From Eubacterium sp. (GTDB taxonomy: Bacteria > Bacillota > Clostridia > Oscillospirales > Acutalibacteraceae), in the NCBI GenBank assembly GCA_015655975.1, contig DVEP01000040.1:1-64000 (forward strand): a stretch of DNA of 64,000 nucleotides, read 5' to 3'. The notes under the pieces were generated by a model. That model was not told where the DNA came from and made no database searches. It saw only the letters and a program-made list of their open reading frames with translations. Each line of letters starts with the position of its first letter. Positions within the stretch are counted from its first letter, which is position 1. The position numbers and the translations under genes are program-made. This document shows positions 17,433-26,543 of this stretch, one piece after another.

Positions 17433-19628
17433 ATGATACAGATAACCGACAATGTTTTTCATCTTAATACAAATAATAATTCATATATTTTTGCAGTTAC
17501 ACCGCACGGCGATTTGCAGCATCTATATTACGGCTCAAAAATAGAGTTTCAAAAGGATTATTCGTCTTTTTTTGAAAAGCGTTCTATGTTGCTTGTTTCT
17601 GCATTGTATCCTGAAAACGATGTTGCATACGGAAAAGACGCAATGCAGTTTGAATATTCGTCGCTGGGCTGCGGAGACCGTCGCGAAAACGCGTGTGTTG
17701 TAAGTTGTGAAAACAATTTGTGTGAATTTGTATATGACGGTTGCGTCGTACTGAAAAATGCACTTGCAAGACAAAATTTTGCTCAATCACACAGTTATGA
17801 CCAGTGTCTTTGTATTTTTATGAAAGATAAACAATCGAATACACAATTAAATCTATATTATCAGATTTTTGAAAATTGCAATGTAATTACAAGGTATTCC
17901 GAAATCAAGTCAAATCAAAAGCCTGTCTGCATTGATAGTTTAATGAGTATGCAGCTTGATTTACCGAACGGTAAATATAAGTGTTTGTCATTTGACGGAG
18001 CTTGGGCAAGAGAACGATTTAAAAATGAACAACAGTTAAAAGCGGGAAAAGTTGTATTTGATTCGCAAAGCGGCGCTTCAGGTGCTTTTCACAATCCTTT
18101 TGTGATGCTTACACAAAATAATGCAGACAATTTTTCAGGCGAAAGTTACGGCTTCAACTTGATTTACAGCGGAAATCATCAGGAAGTGTTTGAAGTATCG
18201 CAATACGGCGGTGTAAGAGTTTTAAGCGGTATTTCTCCCGTTGGTTTTCAATTCAAATTGCAGCCGAGTGAAACATTTTTCACACCGGAAGCAGTTTTGA
18301 CATATTCAGAAAACGGCTACAACGGTGTGTCGCAAAATATGCATATTTTTGTAAAAAATCATATTGTCCCGAAACGATGGGCAAATAAGCCTAAACCTGT
18401 TTTACTCAACAGTTGGGAAGCATGCGTTTTTGATATATCGGAAGAAAAGTTGTGCGCTCTTGCCGATTGCGCTTCTGAAATCGGTGCCGAAATGCTTGTT
18501 ATAGACGATGGCTGGTTTTCAAACAGAAACGACGATACTACTTCTTTGGGCGACTGGTATGAAAACAAAGATAAATTCCCTAACGGAATTAAAGCGATAG
18601 CAGACTATGTTGAGAAAAAAAATATGCAACTCGGCATCTGGCTTGAGCCTGAGATGATTAGTAGAAAAAGTGAACTTTTTGAAAAGCATTCGGATTGGGC
18701 GCTTGGTACCGAACAGGGAAGAACGATTTTAGGGCGAAATCAATATATTCTTGATTTATCGAGAAAAGATGTTCAGGACTTTTTGGTGGAAACGGTTTGT
18801 TCTGTCATCAGTAAGAGCAAAGCAAAATATGTTAAATGGGATTTCAACCGTATGTTTTCAGACTTCACTTCTGCGGTGACACCTCTCGGAGAAGTACAGC
18901 ACCGTTATGTGTGCGGACTTTACCGAGTTCTTTCTGAAATCACGAAAAAGAACCCGACTGTTTTGTTTGAATTGTGTGCAAGCGGCGGTGCTCGTTTTGA
19001 CCTTGGTATGCTTTGCTATATGCCGATAGGCTGGGTGTCTGATAATACAGATGTGTTTACACGAACACTTGTCCAGGAGGGTACAAGTTACGGCTATCCG
19101 CTTCAGGTAATGTGCAACCATATTTCTGAAGTTCCTAACCAACAAACAAAGCGTATGAGTACTCTTGACAGCCGATACAATGTTGCGTCATTCGGCATAC
19201 TCGGATTGCAATATGATTTGACAAAACTGCCGAAAGAAGAACTTGAACAGTTGAAAAAATACATAGCTCATTATAAGCAAATCAGAAGTTTAATTTCAAA
19301 AGGAACTTTTTACAGATTGACCGATGGTTTTGATGAAAACTTCACTGCTTGGCAATTAGTCGGAGCAGATAAAAAAGTATCGTATGTGATGTTGTTTCAA
19401 AAAATGTTTTTTTCTGTTTCGCAATTACCAAAATTAAAATTAAAAGGTTTGTCATCAAAAAGTATTTATACTGTTGATAAAACAAATGTAAGTGCAAGCG
19501 GCGAAGCACTTATGAAAAACGGCTTGATTTTTTTACAAAACTATCAGGGAAATGAACAAAGCGAATGCGGTCATAGTTTGGCTGATTTTTCGTCAGTAAT
19601 TTATAAAATTGAAAAGGAGAAAGATTAA
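17433..19628 (+). CDS. Alpha-galactosidase, GH36
   Basis: This 731-aa protein is a clear GH36 enzyme, hydrolysing terminal alpha-D-galactosyl residues with retention. An N-terminal beta-sandwich (1-310) leads into the TIM barrel with LLNSWEACVFDI, VIDDGWF and LGIWLEPEMIS. The nucleophile is Asp470 in VKWDFNR and the acid/base Asp lies in WVSDNTD (about 537). Length matches bacterial GH36 (about 730). No signal peptide is present, so it acts in the cytoplasm. GGAG precedes ATG 17433. It is the first gene of a seven-gene operon under P3 with a metallophosphoesterase and five sugar-oxidation genes, which makes co-induction with that pathway certain if the operon is continuous. Confidence 0.93.
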   Translation: MIQITDNVFHLNTNNNSYIFAVTPHGDLQHLYYGSKIEFQKDYSSFFEKRSMLLVSALYPENDVAYGKDAMQFEYSSLGCGDRRENACVVSCENNLCEFVYDGCVVLKNALARQNFAQSHSYDQCLCIFMKDKQSNTQLNLYYQIFENCNVITRYSEIKSNQKPVCIDSLMSMQLDLPNGKYKCLSFDGAWARERFKNEQQLKAGKVVFDSQSGASGAFHNPFVMLTQNNADNFSGESYGFNLIYSGNHQEVFEVSQYGGVRVLSGISPVGFQFKLQPSETFFTPEAVLTYSENGYNGVSQNMHIFVKNHIVPKRWANKPKPVLLNSWEACVFDISEEKLCALADCASEIGAEMLVIDDGWFSNRNDDTTSLGDWYENKDKFPNGIKAIADYVEKKNMQLGIWLEPEMISRKSELFEKHSDWALGTEQGRTILGRNQYILDLSRKDVQDFLVETVCSVISKSKAKYVKWDFNRMFSDFTSAVTPLGEVQHRYVCGLYRVLSEITKKNPTVLFELCASGGARFDLGMLCYMPIGWVSDNTDVFTRTLVQEGTSYGYPLQVMCNHISEVPNQQTKRMSTLDSRYNVASFGILGLQYDLTKLPKEELEQLKKYIAHYKQIRSLISKGTFYRLTDGFDENFTAWQLVGADKKVSYVMLFQKMFFSVSQLPKLKLKGLSSKSIYTVDKTNVSASGEALMKNGLIFLQNYQGNEQSECGHSLADFSSVIYKIEKEKD

Positions 19629-19629
19629 T

Positions 19630-20682
19630 ATGAAAAAGTTTTTTTCAAAAAAACCCGTTAAAATTATTATTAGCATCATTGCAGCACTTGCTGTTATCGT
19701 TTGCATTTGCAATGCTTATTTTGCATCTGTTGCTTTGGAAGAGCAAAAAGGTGTAGCTGTTTGTGATGATTGGAGTGTAAATGATACATATACTCCCGAT
19801 TATGCACAAAATATAGAAATTAAAAATGATGATATTAAAATTCTTTGTCTTACCGATATTCATATCAGAAACCATGCAACTTTTGCAGCGTCTCTCGGTG
19901 TTAACTTTATACTTGACGGTATGAGCGAAATTCAATTAAAGCAACTCATTAATGAAGTTAATCCTGATTTAATAGTAGTCGGCGGAGACACAGTTCTTAC
20001 AGCTTGGAACGATATATGTACACAGCAATTTTGCGATTTTATGGAAAAGTTTGAAATACCGTGGGCTCCTGTTTTCGGAAACCATGACTATGAGGGCAGA
20101 GCCGATAAAGCAAAACTTGCAGAAATTTACGAAGCAAGTGAGCATTGTTTGTTCAAATCCGGTCCGTCGGGAATGAACGGTATGGGTAACTATATTGTTA
20201 ATTTAACAAAAAATAATGAAGTAGTATATTCACTGTTTATGTTCGATGACGGACAGTACAGAATTGTTGACGGACAAATAAGCGACGGCGGTATTAATGA
20301 AAATCAAATCGAATGGTATAAATGGGCTGTAAAAGGAATTAATGAAACAAGCGGTAAACAAGTTCCAAATATGGCATTTATGCATGTTCCTGTTCCGGAA
20401 TACAAAGAACTTACCGATTTTGAGATGGGAGCAAGACAGGAAGAAAGCTGTGTTGCAGTAGAAAATGAAGGCTTTTTACAAACATTTATTGATAACGGCG
20501 GAACACATATGTTTGCCGGTCATGACCATATCAACAATTTTGTTGCCGATTATAACGGAGTTAAACTTTGCTATATGACAAAAAGTTCATACAACTGCAA
20601 TTTCTCTTTTGAAATGCTTGGCGGAACGGTTGTTACTATTGATGAAAGCAACAATGTTAGTTTAGAAATTAAAGAGTTTTAA
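19630..20682 (+). CDS. Membrane-anchored calcineurin-like metallophosphoesterase (copy 1)
   Basis: This protein of about 350 aa has an N-terminal anchor (IIISIIAALAVIVCICNAYF) followed by a binuclear-metal phosphoesterase domain. Motifs in order are DIH, GGD, GNHD, a His in FMHVPVPE, and GHDH. It would hydrolyse a phosphate mono- or diester outside the membrane; the substrate is unknown. I chose ATG 19630, with AAGGAG at 19614, over an in-frame TTG 21 bp upstream. It follows the GH36 stop by 1 bp. A paralogue with the same layout closes the GH95 operon at 37811, and the repeated pairing with glycosidases suggests a phosphorylated or nucleotide-linked sugar substrate. Confidence 0.82.
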   Translation: MKKFFSKKPVKIIISIIAALAVIVCICNAYFASVALEEQKGVAVCDDWSVNDTYTPDYAQNIEIKNDDIKILCLTDIHIRNHATFAASLGVNFILDGMSEIQLKQLINEVNPDLIVVGGDTVLTAWNDICTQQFCDFMEKFEIPWAPVFGNHDYEGRADKAKLAEIYEASEHCLFKSGPSGMNGMGNYIVNLTKNNEVVYSLFMFDDGQYRIVDGQISDGGINENQIEWYKWAVKGINETSGKQVPNMAFMHVPVPEYKELTDFEMGARQEESCVAVENEGFLQTFIDNGGTHMFAGHDHINNFVADYNGVKLCYMTKSSYNCNFSFEMLGGTVVTIDESNNVSLEIKEF

Positions 20683-20693
20683 GAGGTGTGAAT

Positions 20694-21899
20694 TTGAAAA
20701 CATACGCTACATATTTTGTAAATGATGAAAAATCACCGTTGAAGTACGGTGAAATAAATTTGATTAACCCTGCCCGTCAAAGACTGAGAAATGAAGATAA
20801 AAAAACAGGAGTAGAGGTTTTGCCTGTTTTCTGCGGATTTTGCGGAACAGATTTTGAACTTATGAAAATGGGCAGAAAATGTCAACTTGACAAAAAATTC
20901 CCGACAGAGCAGTCAAGATTGATAAACGGTCATGAAGGTGTTGTCTGGGTGCCGAGTGAAAATCGCTTTGCGATAGTATTAATAAGAGGCGGAGACAGTT
21001 ACGACCCGACAAGATTTACTGAAAACGAAACATATTTTGAATACGGCTGCGACGGTGCCGACGGTATTTTTTGCGACAAAGGGTATTTTAACCCAGATAT
21101 GCTTTTGCATTTACCGAAAGAGTACGCAGGTCTTACAAAAATGCCGTTATCTCTTGCTAAAAAACTTGTTTTTTCTGACCCTTACGCCTGTGCTGTTTTT
21201 CAGTATGAAAGAATGTGCGATATAGGTCAAGCACAAAATTTTCGTGTTGAACTTGCAAAACAGAAGTGTGATGAAAGTACGGCAAAAAAATGTGCAGTTA
21301 AATCTACATTTGACCGAGTTGTAATTTTCGGTTTGGGTACAACGGGACTTTTTATAGGCGACCAAATACACAGAAACTGTAAAGACGCAAAAATTCTTTT
21401 TGTTGCAAGAAGCAGTGAAAACAGCAAAAAAGCACAGTTTGTAAAAAATGAACTTGGATGCGACTATCTGTCTTTGGCAGGTTTAAATGAGCAAGAGTCG
21501 GCAGACGCTATAATTAAAACGCTCGGCGGTACTGCAACTGTTTTTGTAGGAACAAGCGGAACAGAAGTTGAGAGCAGAGTTGCTTTTGAACACGGTGTTC
21601 TCGGTTGCAACGGCATATACAACAGTTTTTCACTCGGTCCGAAAGTTACCTATGATACAATGCCGTTCGGATTTAAAAATCAAGTCATTCTTTCGTCCAT
21701 AAATTTCACTCAAAAACATATGGAACAAGCGATACAAATTCTTTGCAACAGCAATTTTGATACGCTTGTTGAACTTATAGATAAGGACGAATTCATATCA
21801 AATCCTATCGGTGCGTATGAAAATAAAATCTATTGTAAAGGCGCACCTTTAAAAACTGCTGTTGTATGGAATGAAAAATATATTGGTGAGGAAGAATAA
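20694..21899 (+). CDS. Zinc-type aldose 1-dehydrogenase (glucose-dehydrogenase-like MDR)
   Basis: This medium-chain dehydrogenase of about 401 aa has catalytic-zinc ligands in FCGFCGTDFELM and NGHEG. Its Rossmann motif is VVIFGLGTTGLFIG. It carries the EYGCDGADGIFCDKGYF segment that resembles archaeal-type glucose dehydrogenases rather than ordinary alcohol dehydrogenases, and it lacks the four-cysteine structural zinc lobe. Members oxidise an aldose at C1 to the lactone with NAD(P). I prefer TTG 20694 as the start, since AGAGG at 20682 is 7 bp upstream; GTG 20688 would be too close. Its stop overlaps the next ATG. In context it would make the lactone opened by the lactonase at 25596; the sugar is probably L-galactose, L-fucose or D-galactose. 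Confidence 0.75.
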   Translation: MKTYATYFVNDEKSPLKYGEINLINPARQRLRNEDKKTGVEVLPVFCGFCGTDFELMKMGRKCQLDKKFPTEQSRLINGHEGVVWVPSENRFAIVLIRGGDSYDPTRFTENETYFEYGCDGADGIFCDKGYFNPDMLLHLPKEYAGLTKMPLSLAKKLVFSDPYACAVFQYERMCDIGQAQNFRVELAKQKCDESTAKKCAVKSTFDRVVIFGLGTTGLFIGDQIHRNCKDAKILFVARSSENSKKAQFVKNELGCDYLSLAGLNEQESADAIIKTLGGTATVFVGTSGTEVESRVAFEHGVLGCNGIYNSFSLGPKVTYDTMPFGFKNQVILSSINFTQKHMEQAIQILCNSNFDTLVELIDKDEFISNPIGAYENKIYCKGAPLKTAVVWNEKYIGEEE

Positions 21900-22924
21900 T
21901 GAAATCTGTAGAAATAACAAAACCGTTTGAAATAAAAATTGTAGATAAAAATATTCCCGTAGCAAAAGAAAACGAAGCGCTATTAAAAGTGCTGTATTGC
22001 GGTATATGCGGTGCTGATGTCGCATCATATACCGGCAATCAACCGTTTACTACATATCCTAGAATACCGGGACATGAGTTTTCTGCACAAATTGTAGAAA
22101 TTCCGAAAAATGATAAAGGTCTTAAAAAAGGCGATATTGTAACTTGCAATCCGTATTTTAATTGCGGTGAGTGCTACGCCTGCAAAAGAGGATTGGTTAA
22201 CGCCTGCCATGACAATCAAACTATGGGTGTTCAGCGAGACGGAAGTTTTCAGGAATATATAACAATGCCTGTTGAACATATCATAGACGGAAAAGGTTTG
22301 ACTGCAAAACAACTTGCTTTGATTGAGCCGTTTTCTATAAGTAACCACGCTTTGTCAAGGGCTCAAGTTAAGCCAAAAGACAATCTTCTCATTATGGGAG
22401 CAGGACCTATCGGTCTTTTTGCACTTATTAAAGCAAAAGCGATGGGCGCAAATGTGCTTGTTGCAGATATGCTTTCAAACCGTTTGGAATTAGCCAAAGA
22501 TTACGGAGCAGATGCAGTTGTTAATGTAAAAGAAACTGATTTGCACAGTGCTTGTCATGAGTTTACAAACGGCAACGGTTTTGATGTTTGTGTTGAAGCA
22601 TGCGGAGCACCTGAAACATTTTTAAATTGTATTGATGAAGCAGCGCACGGTGCAAATATCATATTAATAGGCAACGGCAAAAGAGAAACAAATTTTGTTC
22701 ATTCGATAATATTGAAAAAAGAACTCAATATTTTCGGAAGCAGAAATGCATATACAAAAGATTTTGAAGAACTTATAGAACTTGTGAAGTCGGAAAAAGT
22801 AAATCCGTTAAATATGATTAGCAAGATTTATGACAGTTCAGATGTAAAATCTGCTTTTGATTCTCTTGTTCACAATGACGGCTCACTTGCTAAATTGCTT
22901 GTGAAATTTTCAGATGCGGAGTAG
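21899..22924 (+). CDS. Zinc-dependent alditol/aldonate dehydrogenase (L-galactonate 5-dehydrogenase-like)
   Basis: This 341-aa MDR dehydrogenase has catalytic zinc ligands in YCGICGADV and PGHE, four structural cysteines in CGECYACKRGLVNAC, and the Rossmann motif IMGAGPIGLFALIKAK. It belongs to the sorbitol/threonine-dehydrogenase branch, which includes L-galactonate 5-dehydrogenase (LgoD/YjjN type). With tagaturonate reductase and altronate dehydratase next in the operon, oxidation of L-galactonate (or 6-deoxy-L-galactonate, L-fuconate) at C5 is the most economical assignment. The start overlaps the previous stop by one base, and the next gene starts 3 bp after its stop. Confidence 0.78.
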   Translation: MKSVEITKPFEIKIVDKNIPVAKENEALLKVLYCGICGADVASYTGNQPFTTYPRIPGHEFSAQIVEIPKNDKGLKKGDIVTCNPYFNCGECYACKRGLVNACHDNQTMGVQRDGSFQEYITMPVEHIIDGKGLTAKQLALIEPFSISNHALSRAQVKPKDNLLIMGAGPIGLFALIKAKAMGANVLVADMLSNRLELAKDYGADAVVNVKETDLHSACHEFTNGNGFDVCVEACGAPETFLNCIDEAAHGANIILIGNGKRETNFVHSIILKKELNIFGSRNAYTKDFEELIELVKSEKVNPLNMISKIYDSSDVKSAFDSLVHNDGSLAKLLVKFSDAE

Positions 22925-22927
22925 TTT

Positions 22928-24253
22928 ATGAAAGAAAAAATAATACAGTTCGGCACAGGCAATTTCTTGCGTGGTTTTGCTGACAGTTTTATTGACAAAT
23001 TAAATAAAGACGGTTTATTCGACGGTAAAATTGTTATTGTTTCGCCGACCGATTCAAAAACGGCGGATTTACTGAATTCGCAAAACTGCGTATATAATCT
23101 TTATATACGAGGAGTGGAAAACGGCAAAGAAGTATGTGAAAGAACACAAATTAATTCAATCAGCCGAACAATAAATCCATATAAAGAATATGAAAAATAT
23201 CTTGAACTTGCAAAAAATTCTGATATTAGATTTATCATTTCCAACACAACCGAGGCAGGCATAGTCTTTTGTGCTGATGATAAAATAACTGATAAACCTG
23301 CAAAATCATTTCCTGCAAAACTCACACAGTTGTTGTATGAAAGATATAAAAATAATCTTGACGGATTTGTGATTTTTGCCTGCGAACTTATAGATGATAA
23401 TGCAAAAGAACTTAAAAAATGTGTGTTAGAATATGCAAATTTATGGAATTTAGAAACTGATTTTATAAAATGGGTTAACGAGAAAAACACATTTTGCAAT
23501 ACGCTTGTTGACAGAATTGTAACAGGTTTTCCGAAAGGCGAAGAAAGCAAATTGTTTGCGGAAATAGGCGGTGAAGACAAACTTCTTGACACATCCGAAC
23601 CGTATCATTTGTGGGTAATTGAAGGAAATTTTGAAAAAGAACTGCCTATGCAAAAAGCAGGGTTCAATATTGTTTGGACAGACGATGTTACGCCGTACAA
23701 AAAAATGAAAGTGCGAATACTCAACGGCAGTCATACTTCTCTTGTTTTTCCGTCAATGCTTTTAGGCGTAGAGACTGTCAGAGAAAGTCTGGAAAACACT
23801 GTCTTGAAAAAATATCTTGATATTTGTCTTTTTGAATACATCATTCCGTTACTTGATAATTCAAAAGAAGCAAAACAGTTTGCAGGCGCTGTACTTGAGC
23901 GTTTTTCAAACCCGTATATAAAACACAAATGGCAGTCAATTTCTTTGAATTCAGTCAGCAAATTCCGAACAAGAGTTTTGCCGTCAATAATAGAATATAA
24001 AAATAAATACAATGTTTTGCCGAAAACTCTTGTTTTTTCACTTGCTTGTTTAATTGAGTATTATAAAACAAATGATGTAAACGATGATTTGTCGGCAGTT
24101 GAGTATATTAAAAACAACTCTGTAAAAGATATTTTGTCAAGTACGAATTTGTGGGGCTGCGATTTAACAGATATGCTGACTTCGGTCGAAAAAAGTATAG
24201 AGAAAATTCATACCGAAGGAATAAGCGAGGCAACTGAATGGGCAATGTTATAA
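22928..24253 (+). CDS. uxaB: Tagaturonate reductase (mannitol dehydrogenase family)
   Basis: This 441-aa protein is of the UxaB type: the N-terminal nucleotide-binding motif IQFGTGNFLRGFADSFID, then the family block WVIEGNF...GFNIVWTDDVTPYKKMKVRILNGSHT, which carries the catalytic Lys and Asn-x-x-His. UxaB reduces D-tagaturonate to D-altronate with NADH. Length is close to the family norm (about 480). It overlaps the altronate dehydratase gene by 16 nt. The usual partner uronate isomerase (UxaC) is not present, so tagaturonate must come from another source; the upstream dehydrogenase could provide it. Confidence 0.85.
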   Translation: MKEKIIQFGTGNFLRGFADSFIDKLNKDGLFDGKIVIVSPTDSKTADLLNSQNCVYNLYIRGVENGKEVCERTQINSISRTINPYKEYEKYLELAKNSDIRFIISNTTEAGIVFCADDKITDKPAKSFPAKLTQLLYERYKNNLDGFVIFACELIDDNAKELKKCVLEYANLWNLETDFIKWVNEKNTFCNTLVDRIVTGFPKGEESKLFAEIGGEDKLLDTSEPYHLWVIEGNFEKELPMQKAGFNIVWTDDVTPYKKMKVRILNGSHTSLVFPSMLLGVETVRESLENTVLKKYLDICLFEYIIPLLDNSKEAKQFAGAVLERFSNPYIKHKWQSISLNSVSKFRTRVLPSIIEYKNKYNVLPKTLVFSLACLIEYYKTNDVNDDLSAVEYIKNNSVKDILSSTNLWGCDLTDMLTSVEKSIEKIHTEGISEATEWAML

Positions 24254-25599
24254 TAAATTCTAAAGATAATGTCAGCGTAAATCTTGAAAACGGTCATAAA
24301 TACGCAATCAAAAATATTCATATAGGCGAAAGCGTAGTAAAATACGGTTTTACAATAGGTACTGCGACAAAAGATATTATAAAAGGTGAACTTGTACATA
24401 CGCACAATTTAAAAACAAATCTTGCAGGAGAAAGTGAGTATAGATACACTCTAAACATTCAAAATTTTCCTACAGAAGAACCGATAATGATTTCTGCCTA
24501 TCAGCGTGAAAACGGTGAAATAGGTATAAGAAATGATGTATGGATAGTTTCTACAGTGGGTTGTGTAAACGGCGTTGCGAATACGCTTGCACAGAAAACA
24601 GGTGCTTTTGCTTTTACACACCCATACGGTTGCAGTCAACTCGGAGACGATTTGCTTGTAACACAAAAAGTTCTTTGTAATCTCATTCGGCATCCAAATG
24701 CAGGCGGTGTGCTTGTTTTGGGTCTGGGTTGCGAAAACAACAATATAGATGAACTAAAAAAAGTTCTCGGAAAATATAATGAAAAAAGAGTAAAATTTTT
24801 AAATACGCAAAGTTGTGAAAATGAAATTGAAAAAGGCATAGAAATCATATCTGAACTTCAAAAGCAAGCCGAAAAAGATACAAGAACAACCGTACCTGTT
24901 TCAAAACTGAAAATCGGTTTGAAGTGTGGCGGAAGTGACGGTCTTTCGGGTATTACAGCAAATTCTCTTGTAGGTAAAATTACAGACAAATTCGTTTCAA
25001 TGGGCGCAACTGCAGTTTTAACGGAAGTGCCTGAAATGTTCGGCGCCGAACATATATTGATGGACAGGTGTGTTGATGAAAAAGTTTTCAACGATACTGT
25101 AAGTTTGATTAATAACTATAAAAAGTATTTCATTTCGCACAATCAACCGATTAGTGAAAATCCATCGCCCGGAAATAAAGAGGGCGGTATAACAACTCTT
25201 GAAGAAAAATCTCTCGGTTGTGTACAAAAAGGCGGAAATGCGCCCGTAACCGAAGTTCTTGACTATGGAGATGTTGCAACAAAATCGGGACTGAGTTTGT
25301 TAAACGGACCGGGAAACGATATGGTAGCAATCACAAATTTAACTGCTGTAGGTTGCCACTTAGTGTTGTTTACAACAGGCAGGGGAACACCTCTCGGTGC
25401 GCCTGTACCGACTGTTAAAATATCGACAAATACAAACCTTGCGCAGAAAAAGCAGTCTTGGATTGATTTTGACGCTCAAAGCGGAAATTTAGAGGAATTG
25501 GTTCAACTTGTATGTGATGTCGCAAACGGAAAAGAAACAAAAAACGAACAAAACAGCTATCGAGAAATAGCCATATTCAAAAACGGAGTAACACTATGA
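24238..25599 (+). CDS. uxaA: Altronate dehydratase
   Basis: This 453-aa protein is a UxaA-family dehydratase joining the small N-terminal SAF domain (residues 1-95) to the large domain. Marks are HPYGCSQLG, VLVLGLGCENN, LKCGGSDGLSGITANSLVG, EMFGAEHILMDR and the C-terminal CHLVLFTTGRGTPLGAPVPTVKI. It would convert D-altronate (or a 6-deoxy analogue) to the 2-keto-3-deoxy acid using an iron cofactor. It is somewhat shorter than the E. coli enzyme (about 495). The start lies within the 3' end of uxaB and its stop overlaps the next ATG, so translation is coupled. The KDG kinase and aldolase for later steps are not in the window. Confidence 0.88.
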   Translation: MGNVIINSKDNVSVNLENGHKYAIKNIHIGESVVKYGFTIGTATKDIIKGELVHTHNLKTNLAGESEYRYTLNIQNFPTEEPIMISAYQRENGEIGIRNDVWIVSTVGCVNGVANTLAQKTGAFAFTHPYGCSQLGDDLLVTQKVLCNLIRHPNAGGVLVLGLGCENNNIDELKKVLGKYNEKRVKFLNTQSCENEIEKGIEIISELQKQAEKDTRTTVPVSKLKIGLKCGGSDGLSGITANSLVGKITDKFVSMGATAVLTEVPEMFGAEHILMDRCVDEKVFNDTVSLINNYKKYFISHNQPISENPSPGNKEGGITTLEEKSLGCVQKGGNAPVTEVLDYGDVATKSGLSLLNGPGNDMVAITNLTAVGCHLVLFTTGRGTPLGAPVPTVKISTNTNLAQKKQSWIDFDAQSGNLEELVQLVCDVANGKETKNEQNSYREIAIFKNGVTL

Positions 25600-26465
25600 T
25601 AATAGACGCTCATACTCATTTGTGGAAAAAGCAAAACGGAAAGGTTGACGGAAAGTCGGTTTTTTCGCTCCAAAACGGCAAAAGCAATTTTGGGGGCGAA
25701 ATCAGACAAATGATGCCGCCGTATATGTTAAACGGAGAAAACACGGCCGATATGCTTGTTTCAAATATGGACTATGCAGGTGTAAACGGCGCAGTAATTA
25801 CGCAAGAAGAAATTGACGGAAATCAGGACAATTATCTCTTAACCGCAAAAGAAAAATATCCGAACTGTCTCAAGATTTGCTCTCTTTATGAAGAAAATAA
25901 ACCGTTTAATATTGACGGCTTTGACGGTATAAAAATCTGCGCAGGAAGATTGACTGCGCAGGATTTAACAAAGCACGAAAAAGTGTTTGAAATTGCCGAT
26001 AAAAACAATAAGTTTATTTCGATAGATATGGCGGACGGCGATACCCAGACAGGCTCACTTGCCGAAATAATACAGCAGTATCCGAATTTGAAAATTGCAA
26101 TAGGTCATTTCGGCATGGTTACAAGAAAAGGCTGGGAAAAGCAGATTGAGCTTGCGAGATACAAAAATGTTTTTATAGAAAGCGGGGGTATAACTTGGCT
26201 GTTTAACAGCGAATTTTACCCTTATCCGTCCGCTGTAAAATCAATACTGAAAGCGTCGGAAATTTGCGGAATTGACAAGTTGATGTGGGGAAGCGACTAT
26301 CCTCGAACTATGGTCGAAATAACATACAAAATGAGTTTTGATTTTGTTTTGAAATCAAATGATATTTCCGCAGATGACAAAGAAAAGTTTTTATATAAAA
26401 ATGCAAAAAGTTTTTATAAATTTGATGATTTTGAAGAAATCAAAACAGTCAAAAATATGCTTTAA
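25596..26465 (+). CDS. Amidohydrolase-family sugar lactonase (COG3618 type)
   Basis: This 289-aa protein belongs to the amidohydrolase-2/COG3618 group, whose members hydrolyse L-fucono-, L-galactono- or related sugar lactones. It begins IIDAHTHLWKK (the HxH metal/substrate motif), continues with GFDGIKI, LKIAIGHFG and FIESGG, and ends with WGSDYPRT, where the Asp is the catalytic base. It is the last gene of the P3 operon and overlaps uxaA by 4 nt. It fits as step two of the pathway: aldose 1-dehydrogenase makes the lactone, and this enzyme gives the aldonate for the 5-dehydrogenase. Confidence 0.82.
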   Translation: MIIDAHTHLWKKQNGKVDGKSVFSLQNGKSNFGGEIRQMMPPYMLNGENTADMLVSNMDYAGVNGAVITQEEIDGNQDNYLLTAKEKYPNCLKICSLYEENKPFNIDGFDGIKICAGRLTAQDLTKHEKVFEIADKNNKFISIDMADGDTQTGSLAEIIQQYPNLKIAIGHFGMVTRKGWEKQIELARYKNVFIESGGITWLFNSEFYPYPSAVKSILKASEICGIDKLMWGSDYPRTMVEITYKMSFDFVLKSNDISADDKEKFLYKNAKSFYKFDDFEEIKTVKNML

Positions 26466-26479
26466 TACTGAAAATAAAT

Positions 26480-26509
26480 TTGCGTATAAAATTTGTATAA
26501 TCGTATAAT
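26480..26509 (+). promoter_or_regulatory. Likely promoter of the GH29 gene
   Basis: TTGCGT and TATAAT are separated by 18 bp, with the -10 box 34 bp before the GH29 ATG. Unlike the other locus promoters it lacks the paired TTTCTAAA half-sites. Confidence 0.5.
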
Positions 26510-26543
26510 TGAATTTAAATATACTAATTATTCGGAGTAAAAT

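Noticed and set aside
23101..23592. 163-aa minus-strand frame inside uxaB
   Set aside because: Shadow of a clear coding gene, with Ser/Phe/Leu-rich composition typical of antisense frames.
26462..26543. AraC-type operator before the GH29 gene
   Set aside because: No TTTCTAAA-like pair lies at the 21/29 spacing; only a plain promoter-like pair is visible.
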